Shown here one piece after another: positions 47,760 through 56,537 of a stretch of DNA of 64,000 nt. Under the pieces are notes generated by a model, which saw nothing but the letters and a program-made list of their open reading frames with translations, did no database searches and was not told the origin of the DNA. This DNA comes from Clostridium paraputrificum (lineage in GTDB: Bacteria > Bacillota > Clostridia > Clostridiales > Clostridiaceae). Position numbers and translations under genes: made by a program. The stretch's first letter is position 1, and each line of letters begins with the position of its first letter. The DNA is taken from the NCBI RefSeq assembly GCF_900447045.1, contig NZ_UAWH01000017.1, positions 5,001 through 69,000 of the forward strand. The letters run 5' to 3'.

Positions 47760-48182
47760 TTACTTAAGTATGCCAACTACCTTTATACCTCTCATAGATT
47801 CTAAATTGTTGGAATGACATGAATAGAATTGCTCTGTCAAATCCTTTCCCGCTTGCACTCCAAAATGATTACCACTCCTCCAAAAAGAACTTTCAGTAAC
47901 ATCATATATAGTTCCATCCACAGCTACATATGCACTATTACCATTCTTTCCATCAAACCCTTCTAGCTCTTCTAAGGTAAATTCTTTACCTGATCTATAT
48001 CCAGTTACTTCTTCATTATTTTCAGATTCATTAGAATCATTAATAATTAACTCAATATCATCTATAATATCTTTTATTTCTTCTATTATAGCTTCTCTGT
48101 CTTCTTCACTTCTGGACACTAATACCCCCTTTAAGTAATTTAGTCTATTAAACTTCTTTAATAACAATTTTTCTTGGTTCAT
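47760..48182 (-). CDS. Cytochrome b5-like heme/steroid-binding domain protein
   Basis: 140 aa with no signal peptide. Residues 1-60 form an acidic helix or coiled coil (LKKFNRLNYLKGVLVSRSEE, EEIKDIIDDIELI). Residues about 67-140 are a cytochrome b5-like domain: FTLEELEGFDGKNGNSAYVA, VDGTIYDVTESSFWRSGNHF, AGKDLTEQFYSCHS, IKVVGIL. His in GNHFG and in SCHS stand where heme ligands occur in this family, so heme binding is possible. The ATG at 48182 follows GGAGG; an earlier ATG includes that site. Role unknown. Confidence 0.88.
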   Translation of the reverse strand: MNQEKLLLKKFNRLNYLKGVLVSRSEEDREAIIEEIKDIIDDIELIINDSNESENNEEVTGYRSGKEFTLEELEGFDGKNGNSAYVAVDGTIYDVTESSFWRSGNHFGVQAGKDLTEQFYSCHSNNLESMRGIKVVGILK

Positions 48183-48227
48183 ATATTCCTCCAAAATCAT
48201 AATCTATAATAATGTATGATAGATAAG

Positions 48228-48256
48228 TTGCATTTGTTAGAAAAGTATTGTAAAAT
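48228..48256 (+). promoter_or_regulatory. Promoter of the asnS T-box transcript
   Basis: TTGCAT (48228-48233), 17 bp, TAAAAT (48251-48256), about 25 bp before the T-box leader begins. Confidence 0.6.
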
Positions 48257-48280
48257 TTACTTATTATATTTTATTAACTT

Positions 48281-48530
48281 TGACGAGAAGAGTAATCTTA
48301 GGAAGTAGTCTTAGCGAATAAGGGATGGTGTAAGCCTTATACGAAGCCTAATGATGAAGAACATCTCCGAGTTTCTAACCGAAAGTTTTATAACAAGTAG
48401 ACTTAGACGTAGCCAACACGTTACAGTTGGAAGACATTATATAGTGTCTATTAAGGTGGCTATTTATAGCAAATTAGGTGGTACCGCGAATTTTACTTTC
48501 GTCCTGATAATAGGATGAAAGTTTTTTTAT
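48281..48530 (+). promoter_or_regulatory. T-box leader of asnS (asparagine specifier AAC)
   Basis: Stem I begins GACGAGAAGAGTAATC. Its GAGA can pair with the TCTC that follows the proposed specifier AAC at 48360-48362, an asparagine codon. The distal loop GGGATGGTG is present. The T-box core TGGTACCGCG lies at 48479-48488. A clear terminator follows: ACTTTCGTCCT pairs with AGGATGAAAGT, then seven T (48494-48529). Uncharged tRNA-Asn should favour the antiterminator and raise asnS expression. Confidence 0.95.
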
Positions 48531-48572
48531 TTTTAGGATAAAATAACTATTAATATTAACAGGAGGTATGAA

Positions 48573-49967
48573 ATGAACAAATCAACATTAGTAAAATCAC
48601 TTTACAGAAACACAAGTGAATATTTATCAAAAGACATTACAATTTCAGGATGGATTAGAACTTTAAGAGCTTCAAATGCTTTTGGTTTTATAGAAGTTAA
48701 CGATGGATCATTCTTCAAAAACATTCAAGTAGTTTTTGATAACAAACTAGAAAACTTTAAAGAAGTTTCTAAGTTACCTATTAGTTCATCAATAACAGTT
48801 ATAGGTACTCTAGTTGAAACTCCTGAAGCTAAGCAACCATTTGAAATTCATGCAAAGGAAGTTATTGTTGAAGGTTTATCAGACTCTGATTACCCACTAC
48901 AAAAGAAAAGACATACTTTTGAGTATTTAAGAACAATAGCTCACTTAAGACCAAGAAGTAACGCTTTTTCAGCAGTATTCAGAGTTCGTTCAGTTGCAGC
49001 TTATGCTATTCATAAGTTCTTCCAAGAACAAGGCTTTGTTTACACTAACACTCCAATATTAACAGGTAGTGACTGTGAAGGTGCAGGTGAAATGTTTAGA
49101 GTAACTACTCTTGACTTACACAACATCCCAAAAACTGAAGAAGGCGCTATAGACTTTAAGGAAGATTTCTTTGGTAAAGAGACTAACCTTACAGTTTCAG
49201 GACAATTAAATGCTGAAACTTTTGCACTTGCATTTAGAAATGTTTATACTTTTGGTCCTACATTTAGAGCTGAAAACTCAAACACAGCAAGACATGCTGC
49301 TGAATTCTGGATGGTAGAACCTGAAATAGCTTTTGCAGATTTACAAGATGATATGGAACTTGCAGAAGATATGTTAAAGTATGTAATCAAGTATGTTATG
49401 GATGAATGTCCAGAAGAAATGGCATTCTTCAATCAATTTGTTGATAAAGGATTACTAGAAAGACTTAACCATGTAGTTTCTTCAGACTTCGGTAAAGTTA
49501 CTTATACAGAAGCTGTTGAAATATTAAAAAGCTGCGGTAAAGCTTTTGAATATGACGTAGAATGGGGTATAGACCTTCAAACTGAACATGAAAGATATTT
49601 AACTGAAGAATACTTTAAGAAGCCAGTATTCGTTACTGATTATCCAAAAGACATTAAAGCATTCTATATGAGATTAAATGATGATGGAAAAACTGTTGCA
49701 GCAACTGACTGTTTAGTTCCTGGAATAGGTGAAATCATTGGAGGAAGTCAAAGAGAAGAAAGACTTGATGTATTAAAGAGCAGAATGGCTGAATTAGGTC
49801 TTAAGGAAGAAGATTACTGGTGGTATTTAGAACTTAGAAAGTATGGAGAAACTAAACATGCTGGTTTTGGTCTTGGATTTGAAAGACTAATCATGTACAT
49901 CACTGGTATGAGCAATATAAGAGACGTTATACCATTCCCAAGAACTACAGGACAATCTGATTTCTAA
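48573..49967 (+). CDS. asnS: Asparaginyl-tRNA synthetase
   Basis: Charges tRNA-Asn. The 464-aa class IIb enzyme has an N-terminal OB-fold domain ([20 protein letters not shown]), motif 2 [20 protein letters not shown] near 227-246 with the AsnRS-type EFWMVEPE, and motif 3 [20 protein letters not shown] near 430. The ATG follows AGGAGG. Expression is set by the upstream T-box. It is followed by a strong bidirectional terminator. Its substrate tRNA-Asn is encoded twice near the other end of the window. Confidence 0.97.
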   Translation: MNKSTLVKSLYRNTSEYLSKDITISGWIRTLRASNAFGFIEVNDGSFFKNIQVVFDNKLENFKEVSKLPISSSITVIGTLVETPEAKQPFEIHAKEVIVEGLSDSDYPLQKKRHTFEYLRTIAHLRPRSNAFSAVFRVRSVAAYAIHKFFQEQGFVYTNTPILTGSDCEGAGEMFRVTTLDLHNIPKTEEGAIDFKEDFFGKETNLTVSGQLNAETFALAFRNVYTFGPTFRAENSNTARHAAEFWMVEPEIAFADLQDDMELAEDMLKYVIKYVMDECPEEMAFFNQFVDKGLLERLNHVVSSDFGKVTYTEAVEILKSCGKAFEYDVEWGIDLQTEHERYLTEEYFKKPVFVTDYPKDIKAFYMRLNDDGKTVAATDCLVPGIGEIIGGSQREERLDVLKSRMAELGLKEEDYWWYLELRKYGETKHAGFGLGFERLIMYITGMSNIRDVIPFPRTTGQSDF

Positions 49968-49974
49968 TATAAAT

Positions 49975-50010
49975 AAAGCTAGTAAACAGCTTGTTTACTA
50001 GCTTTTCTTT
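49975..50010. terminator. Bidirectional terminator between asnS and the response regulator gene
   Basis: AAAGCTAGTAAAC pairs with GTTTACTAGCTTT around a 5-nt loop, with T-runs on both strands. It closes asnS and the kdp-containing operon. Confidence 0.9.
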
Positions 50011-50011
50011 A

Positions 50012-50674
50012 TTATCCTAAATCAACTTTCGAACTAAAGCTATTAAACATTGCTGTCCTTTTTAAATTATTATCTGCTGGCTCATATGTAGGATCTAGAG
50101 ATAACGCTGCTCTATAATATTTTTGTGCTAATTGCCTATCTCCTGTTTTTTCTTCAATAACTCCAAGAAGATTTTGTATTTCTGCACTACTACTGTCATT
50201 CACTAACGCCTCTTTTAAGCAGAATTTAGCTTTATCATAATCCTTGTTAAAGATAGCATCTCTAGCTTCTTCTATATATCTTGAGATATCTTTATCTACT
50301 CTTAAAATATTCATATCTTTATCTAATACTTCTTTTACAACATCTCTAACTTTAGAAATAGTAAATGGCTTACTCAAAAAATCTACTGCTCCAATCTTCA
50401 TAGAATCTACTGCCATTTCAACTGTTCCAAATGCAGTCATCATGATAACTCTAGTTGAATTTCCAAACTTTCTTATTCTTTTTAACACATCAAATCCATT
50501 TAATTCTGGCATTTGTACATCCATTAAAATAAGATCATATTTTTTATTATAAATTAATTGCAATGCCTCTTCACCGTTACTAGCTTCTTCTATATAGTAC
50601 CCTTCCTTTGCAAGGCATTTATTAAGCCCTAATCTAATATTACTTTCATCATCAACTATTAATATCTTTTTCAT
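50012..50674 (-). CDS. Response regulator with C-terminal TPR-like repeats and no DNA-binding domain
   Basis: 220 aa. A receiver domain fills residues 1-120 (ILIVDDESNIRLGL; phospho-Asp in LILMDVQMPELNG; Lys in FLSKPFTI). The rest (about 130-210) is helical with two TPR-like units (ARDAIFNKDYDKAKFCLKEA and AQKYYRAALSLDPTYEPA). No helix-turn-helix or enzymatic output is visible, so it probably acts through protein contact. The ATG at 50674 follows GGAGGGG and overlaps the 3' end of the upstream sensor kinase gene by 23 nt. Last gene of the long kdp transcript. Confidence 0.9.
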   Translation of the reverse strand: MKKILIVDDESNIRLGLNKCLAKEGYYIEEASNGEEALQLIYNKKYDLILMDVQMPELNGFDVLKRIRKFGNSTRVIMMTAFGTVEMAVDSMKIGAVDFLSKPFTISKVRDVVKEVLDKDMNILRVDKDISRYIEEARDAIFNKDYDKAKFCLKEALVNDSSSAEIQNLLGVIEEKTGDRQLAQKYYRAALSLDPTYEPADNNLKRTAMFNSFSSKVDLG

Positions 50675-52517
50675 AAATAACCCCTCCAAGCTTAAGAGTA
50701 AAATAAAAAGTACTTCCTACACCAATAATACTATCTACCCATATATCACCACTATTTGCCTTTATAATCTCCTTACAAATAGCTAAACCTAATCCTGAAC
50801 TTCCAGAATTATTTTTATTATTGCTTTTTATTTGCACAAACTTATCAAATATCTTTTTCTGATCACATTCTTCAATACCCTCTCCATTATCTTTAACAGA
50901 GATAAGCATTGTATTATTAACTTCTTTAACAGATATCTCTATTAACCCTTCACCGTTACTATCAACGTATCTTAAGGCATTACCTAATAAATTAGCTAAA
51001 ACCAAAGAAACTTTACTTTCATCAGCTTTTACATTCTTATTAACTCCATTTATATCTATATTTAATCCTACCTTTTTTTCTTCTAATTGCATCTTAAATG
51101 ATTTCTTTACTTCAATTATTGTTTTTGATATATCAAATTCTTTTATATCCATTACTATCTTCCCAGATTCCATTTTTGATAAATCCAAAAGATCATTCAC
51201 AAGATTATTAAGCCTATCGCTATCATTACTTATAATATCTAGCAATTCTTTTTTTCCTTCTTCTCCTTCGTAGGCTTCTTCTTTAAGTAGCTCTACAGCC
51301 ATAATTATAGATGTTAATGGGGTTCTAAATTCGTGAGAAACGGTGGATATGAATTCAGATTTCATGTTATCTATCTCTTTAAACTTAGTTATATCTTGCA
51401 TTATTGTTACAGTACCAATATTTTTTTCATTCCTAAACCATATCGGATTTGATATAACTTTAAAATACTTTTTTAAATCCCCTTCCCCAAGTTCTATATA
51501 TTCAACTCCCTTATATTCTTTAATAGACTCCCTTGATTTTTTTATTATATTAAAAATATCTCTATTATTTATCCCCTCAAGGAAATGTCTACCAAATATA
51601 TTTTTTTCTTTAACGTCAAGAAGTCTTTCTGCTGATTTATTTACCATATTAATCTTATTGCTACCATCAGTAACAATAAGGGGGGAATCTATACTTTCTA
51701 TTATTGCTTCACCTTTTTGTTTCTCTCTTAATATCTCATTAATATTTAATTGTTCATACTCTCTTAATTTAGATACCATTATATTAAAATCATTTAGTAT
51801 ATAATTTACCTCTTTTTCTCTATTAAGTGGTATAGAATACTCATATTTCCCCCTTGATACCTCATTTATTCCTACTGCTAAATCCTCTAATGGATGAATA
51901 AGTTTATTTAGCAGATACCACATGATAGACATCCCTAATAGTAATACGACCATTGACATTCCCAATGTTGAATAACTAGCTTTATCAGCTAACCTTTGTG
52001 ACTCTAACTTTTTAGTTAACATTGAATTTTGGTTTATTTCTAAAAGATTACTACATTCTTTTTTCAATATTTCAAAGCAAGGTAATACATCGGTATAATA
52101 ATATCTACTTGTAATATTATTTCCTTCATTACTTTTTAGCTTTTCTAGTTTATTAACCTTATTTGTATATTCTACATAATGCTTCTCTATATTAGAAATA
52201 ATTTCCCCCTCTCCATCCTCCGTAATATTATCCTTTGCTTTATAAAACCATTCTAAAAATTTCATATGGTTAGATTCATATTCACTTCCAAGACTTAAAT
52301 TCTCTTCAAAGATAAAAGCCAGCTCAATACTGTCTTGCCTTTCTATAGCATCATTCATGCTCTGAGCAGCAACAACACTGTCATAATTAGAAAGCATTAT
52401 TGACTCTATCGACTTTTGAAGCTTATTAAAATAATTTATAGATACAAGGCTATTTCCAACAGTAAAAAAAATAAACACAACTAAAATTAAATATATTTTT
52501 GATTTTATACTTTTCAT
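50652..52517 (-). CDS. Membrane sensor histidine kinase with PAS domain
   Basis: 621 aa: membrane segment 1 (about 7-26), an all-helical extracellular sensor of about 160 residues, segment 2 (about 190-212), HAMP (to about 262), PAS (about 275-385: PLIVTDGSNKINMVNKSAER), phospho-acceptor helix with STVSHEFRTPLTSIIMAVEL, and an ATPase domain (NLLGNALRYVDSNGEG, SSGLGLAICKEIIKANSGDI). The layout resembles KinB-type kinases. It starts 20 bp after kdpE with no terminator and overlaps the following response regulator gene, so it belongs to the kdp transcript. Confidence 0.93.
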   Translation of the reverse strand: MKSIKSKIYLILVVFIFFTVGNSLVSINYFNKLQKSIESIMLSNYDSVVAAQSMNDAIERQDSIELAFIFEENLSLGSEYESNHMKFLEWFYKAKDNITEDGEGEIISNIEKHYVEYTNKVNKLEKLKSNEGNNITSRYYYTDVLPCFEILKKECSNLLEINQNSMLTKKLESQRLADKASYSTLGMSMVVLLLGMSIMWYLLNKLIHPLEDLAVGINEVSRGKYEYSIPLNREKEVNYILNDFNIMVSKLREYEQLNINEILREKQKGEAIIESIDSPLIVTDGSNKINMVNKSAERLLDVKEKNIFGRHFLEGINNRDIFNIIKKSRESIKEYKGVEYIELGEGDLKKYFKVISNPIWFRNEKNIGTVTIMQDITKFKEIDNMKSEFISTVSHEFRTPLTSIIMAVELLKEEAYEGEEGKKELLDIISNDSDRLNNLVNDLLDLSKMESGKIVMDIKEFDISKTIIEVKKSFKMQLEEKKVGLNIDINGVNKNVKADESKVSLVLANLLGNALRYVDSNGEGLIEISVKEVNNTMLISVKDNGEGIEECDQKKIFDKFVQIKSNNKNNSGSSGLGLAICKEIIKANSGDIWVDSIIGVGSTFYFTLKLGGVIYEKDINS

Positions 52518-52537
52518 AATCTAACTTATTCCTCATC

Positions 52538-53230
52538 CTAAAGTCTTACTAATCTGTAACCTACTCCAATATGAGTCTGAATATAGCTTCCTGTTTTTTT
52601 GCCTTTCTCAATTTTCTTTCTTAATGTAGCCATAAAAACTCTTAATGACGGTATATCACTATCTAATGAACTTTGCCATATCTCTTTTAATATGTATTTA
52701 TGAGTAAGAACTTTCCCTACATTTTTAGCCAATAAACAAATAAGCTTAAATTCTATAGGCGTTAGATGAGTCTCTTCTCCATCTACAAAAACACATCCTG
52801 ATACATAATCTACTTTTAATCCTCCATTAATAAATTCTGTACTTTCGCTATTTTTTGTATTATCATAATTCATTTTTCTTATAGCAACTCTAATTCTTGC
52901 TAAAAGTTCATCAACACTAAAAGGCTTAGTTAGGTAATCATCAGCACCTGAGTCTAAAGCTTCAATCTTATCTTTATCTTCGCTTCTAGCACTTACCACA
53001 ATTATTGGACAGTTTGACCACATTCTAACTTTTTTTATAATCTCTCCTCCATCAATATCAGGTAATCCTAAATCTAAAATTATTATATCTGGCCTTTTAG
53101 ATGTAGCTAATAAAATAGCTTGCTCTCCATTCTCTGCTGTATAGCAATCATAAGAATGTACTTCTAGTGTAGCACTAATAAAGTTTCTTATTGCCTTATC
53201 ATCCTCTACTACTAAAATTGATGTCTTCAT
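52538..53230 (-). CDS. kdpE: KDP operon response regulator KdpE
   Basis: 230-aa OmpR-family regulator: receiver domain (ILVVEDDKAIRNFI, phospho-Asp in IIILDLGLPDIDGGEI, Lys in DYLTKPFSVDELLARI) and winged helix (HLTPIEFKLICLLAKNVGKV, RVFMATLRKKIEK). It overlaps the 3' end of kdpD by 32 nt and its ATG follows GGAGGT within kdpD. With KdpD it activates the kdp genes when potassium or turgor is low. Confidence 0.95.
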   Translation of the reverse strand: MKTSILVVEDDKAIRNFISATLEVHSYDCYTAENGEQAILLATSKRPDIIILDLGLPDIDGGEIIKKVRMWSNCPIIVVSARSEDKDKIEALDSGADDYLTKPFSVDELLARIRVAIRKMNYDNTKNSESTEFINGGLKVDYVSGCVFVDGEETHLTPIEFKLICLLAKNVGKVLTHKYILKEIWQSSLDSDIPSLRVFMATLRKKIEKGKKTGSYIQTHIGVGYRLVRL

Positions 53231-55916
53231 TATTCCTTACCTCCACTAAATCTAATGTGAACCCCATTATCGTTCCTTTCGGTTTATTATCTCTAACATA
53301 TATTTTTCCTCCATGTGCATTTATTATAGATTTACACAGTGCTAACCCTAAACCTAAGCCCCTTCTATTGTCTCCTCTGTTTCCATTCACAGTAAAGAAC
53401 ATATCAAATATGCATTTCTTATCTTGTTCACTTATTCCACTTCCATTATCAGCTACCTCTATTACTACCTTTTTACCTCTTACAAATGAATTTATAGTTA
53501 TTTCTGAACCTTCATCTGTATACTTTATAGCATTATCTACTATATTTATTACAACTTGAACTATTAATCTAACATCTACATTAACCATTAATAGTTCATT
53601 TTGTAAATTTACATTAATCTTATATTTAACTGACTTTCTATTAACATGTTGTAATGCCTCATTTATTATTTCCTCCACAAGTTGAGGTTCAGTTCGTAAA
53701 TTAACATTTCCATTATCTATTCTTGATACTGACAATAAATTTTCTACTAAATTAATCAACCATAAAGAGTCATCATATATATCTAAAATTAATTTTCTCT
53801 TTGTATCTTCATCAAAGTTATTAGATAATATCGAATTTGCACTTCCTGATATACTTGTAAGAGGTGTTCTCAAATCATGAGATACCGCCCTTAAAAGATT
53901 TGCTCTAAATCTCTCATTTTCTGCTTGCATCAATGCTTTTTTTTGTAATTCATTTAATAAAAACTTTTCTATCGCAAATGATATCTGATTTAATAATGCA
54001 GCAAACAATGACTTTTCACCACTGTCTATTCTCTCCTCTGTATTAATAACAATTCCTACAACTGCCATTACTTTTTTCTCTCCAACTAAGGGCGTATACA
54101 TTAGCTTTGCTCCTGGAAGAGTATCTGTATTTGCTCCTGCTCTTCTCTTATTTTTTATTACCCAACTAACAACAGCTTGTTCATCTACCCCTATAAACTT
54201 TTCTTCTAATTCTATTCCATCTTCATCTTTATAATTATAAACTTTACTTATCTTTTCATCCTCTACTGTATAAATAACTACTGGTTCTTTAAGTAACTTA
54301 TATATTTTCTCTTGAGCACATAATATAATACTATCTATATCATTACACCTTTCTAAATCTCTACTTAAATCCAATAATACATTAGTCCTGTATGCTATTA
54401 TTGCAGATAAATTAGCTTGAGATTTTACTTTGCTCGTTAATGTACTCGTAACAAATGCTGCTATAAGCATTATAAAGAATGTAACTATATAACCTGGATC
54501 ATCGGCGTTAAAGGTAAATCTTGGTTCTGTAAATAAAAAGTTAAAACTCATTACTCCTATAAATGATGAAACAGCACCATAAAATCTTCCTCTTGTTTGA
54601 TTAGAAATAACAAGAACACCAAGTATAAATATTGTAATAATATTGGCTTCTCCAAACCCTGCTTTAAAAAACAACTGTCCTAACATTGCACAGAACGTTA
54701 ATACTACTACAGTCTTTAAAGTATCTATTGCTGATAATTCTATCTGCTTTATATATTTTCTTTTTGGATTATATAAACGTGATTCTTTATCTGGAATGAC
54801 GTATATATCTATATCCGGAGCTAATTCTATAAGCCTATCTACAACTCCAATTTTACTTGCAAATATATTTCTTCTTCTTTCACTTCTCCCAATAATAATT
54901 TTTGATACTCCACTTACTTTCGAAAATTCTGCAACTTGATAAGGAACATCATCTCCATAAACAGTTTCTATAACTGCTCCTAAATCTTCTGCTAATTTCA
55001 AATTATTTCTAAGTCTTTCTATATTCTTTGAACCTAACTCTTTTGAATAAGTAGTTTCTACAAACAAAGCTATAAATTTCCCATGAAAAGCTTCTGCCAT
55101 TCTTGCAGCTGTTCTAATAACTTTTGCATTAGATGGAGAGGAGCTTAAACATACTAATATATGTTCATTTGTATGATAAACACTTTCTCCACAAACCTTA
55201 TTTATACTTACTTCTTTATTAACTCTATCTGCTGTTTGCCTTAATGCTATCTCACGAAGGGCAGCTAAATTCTCTCTAGTAAAAAAGTTATTTAAGGCTC
55301 TTTTTGCTTGCATATTACTATATATTTTTCCTTCATTTAATCTATTTATTAAATCTGAAGGCTCTATATCTATAAGTTCTACCTGAAATGCCTCATTAAA
55401 TATTCTATCTGGAACTCTTTCTTTAACTGTTATATGAGTAATTGATGCAACTATATCATTTAGGCTTTCTATATGTTGAACATTAACTGTAGTATAAACA
55501 TCAATTCCTGCATCCAATAATTCTTCAATATCACTATATCTTTTTTTATGCCTTAATCCTTCTGCATTTGTATGCGCTAACTCATCAACAATAACAAGCT
55601 TAGGATTTCTTTTTAATGCTCCATCTAAATCAAACTCATTCAACTTTATATTTCTATAATCAACTTTTAGGGTTGGAAGTAATTCCAACCCTTCTAATAA
55701 AGCCAATGTTTCAGGTCTAGTATGAGGTTCAACATACCCAACAACTACATCTATACCTGATTTTTTAGCTGCATGAGCAGCATCTAGCATCGCATATGTC
55801 TTTCCAACACCTGCTGCATAACCAAAAAATATTTTTAACTTTCCTCTTTTATCTTGTCGCTCCGAGTTATTAACCTTCCTTAATAAGGTTTCAGGATTTG
55901 GCCGAACTTCTCCCAT
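53199..55916 (-). CDS. kdpD: Sensor histidine kinase KdpD
   Basis: 905-aa potassium sensor with the full architecture. The N-terminal KdpD domain (1-210) has Walker A FFGYAAGVGKTYAMLDAAHA and VIVDELAHTNAEGLRHKKRY. A UspA-like domain follows (about 245-370), then four membrane segments (about 395-490, DUF4118), a GAF-like region (about 515-650), the phospho-acceptor helix RAVSHDLRTPLTSISGSANS and an ATPase domain (VINIVDNAIKYTDEGSEITI; RGLGLGLALCKSIINAHGG). The UspA part is a known c-di-AMP binding site in some relatives; that role is inferred. It follows kdpC by 15 bp. Confidence 0.97.
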   Translation of the reverse strand: MGEVRPNPETLLRKVNNSERQDKRGKLKIFFGYAAGVGKTYAMLDAAHAAKKSGIDVVVGYVEPHTRPETLALLEGLELLPTLKVDYRNIKLNEFDLDGALKRNPKLVIVDELAHTNAEGLRHKKRYSDIEELLDAGIDVYTTVNVQHIESLNDIVASITHITVKERVPDRIFNEAFQVELIDIEPSDLINRLNEGKIYSNMQAKRALNNFFTRENLAALREIALRQTADRVNKEVSINKVCGESVYHTNEHILVCLSSSPSNAKVIRTAARMAEAFHGKFIALFVETTYSKELGSKNIERLRNNLKLAEDLGAVIETVYGDDVPYQVAEFSKVSGVSKIIIGRSERRRNIFASKIGVVDRLIELAPDIDIYVIPDKESRLYNPKRKYIKQIELSAIDTLKTVVVLTFCAMLGQLFFKAGFGEANIITIFILGVLVISNQTRGRFYGAVSSFIGVMSFNFLFTEPRFTFNADDPGYIVTFFIMLIAAFVTSTLTSKVKSQANLSAIIAYRTNVLLDLSRDLERCNDIDSIILCAQEKIYKLLKEPVVIYTVEDEKISKVYNYKDEDGIELEEKFIGVDEQAVVSWVIKNKRRAGANTDTLPGAKLMYTPLVGEKKVMAVVGIVINTEERIDSGEKSLFAALLNQISFAIEKFLLNELQKKALMQAENERFRANLLRAVSHDLRTPLTSISGSANSILSNNFDEDTKRKLILDIYDDSLWLINLVENLLSVSRIDNGNVNLRTEPQLVEEIINEALQHVNRKSVKYKINVNLQNELLMVNVDVRLIVQVVINIVDNAIKYTDEGSEITINSFVRGKKVVIEVADNGSGISEQDKKCIFDMFFTVNGNRGDNRRGLGLGLALCKSIINAHGGKIYVRDNKPKGTIMGFTLDLVEVRNNEDINFSSRG

Positions 55917-55931
55917 ATAATCTATACCTCT

Positions 55932-56525
55932 CTATTCTAATATTCCATCTAAAGCAAGATTAACTTCTAAAACATTAACCACCTCTTCACCAAATATCCC
56001 AAACATTCTTCCTTTAGTATATTTATCAATTATTTTTTTTACTTCTTGAGTATCTAGGTTACGTGCTTTAGCTATTCTCTCAACTTGATACTGAGCGGCA
56101 GCAACTGATATATGAGGATCTAATCCACTACCTGAACATGTTACTAAATCAACAGGAATAGCCTCCTCTTTCACAGTTGGATTGGCCTTTCTAATCCTTT
56201 CAACCCTTTCTTTTACAAGCGCTTCATATTCTTCACTTGCTGGACTTAAATTTGATGGAGTTGCATACATTAAAGCGTTTCCCTCATCATCAGTAAAAGT
56301 TTCTGTATCAATATTCATTATACGCCCCCACAAATATTCATCACCTGTAAATTGTTGTGCTAACAAAATACTGCCATACTTCTTGCCATCAATTTCTATA
56401 ATACTACCATTTGCTTTCTCTTTAAATAATACTTGTGATATTCCTGTCATTACTAAAGGATATACTAACCCACAAAGTACCGTAAAAACTATTATGCAAA
56501 TAAAAGCCTTTTTTGCTACCTTCAT
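55932..56525 (-). CDS. kdpC: K+-transporting ATPase subunit KdpC
   Basis: 197 aa with one N-terminal membrane segment (about 8-28) and the periplasmic-type domain: GSILLAQQFTGDEYLWGRIM (in place of the usual GSxLIGQxF), NLSPASEEYEALVKERVERI and VTCSGSGLDPHISVAAAQYQ, a well conserved KdpC signature. KdpC stabilises the KdpFABC complex and aids ATP affinity. The ATG follows AGGAGGTAGT, 12 bp after kdpB. Confidence 0.96.
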   Translation of the reverse strand: MKVAKKAFICIIVFTVLCGLVYPLVMTGISQVLFKEKANGSIIEIDGKKYGSILLAQQFTGDEYLWGRIMNIDTETFTDDEGNALMYATPSNLSPASEEYEALVKERVERIRKANPTVKEEAIPVDLVTCSGSGLDPHISVAAAQYQVERIAKARNLDTQEVKKIIDKYTKGRMFGIFGEEVVNVLEVNLALDGILE

Positions 56526-56537
56526 TATAACTACCTC

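Noticed and set aside
51343..51804. 153-codon plus-strand frame opposite the second sensor kinase
   Set aside because: It is antisense to well-conserved kinase sequence (PAS and phospho-acceptor region), with no supporting signals. Long antisense frames are common in AT-rich genes.
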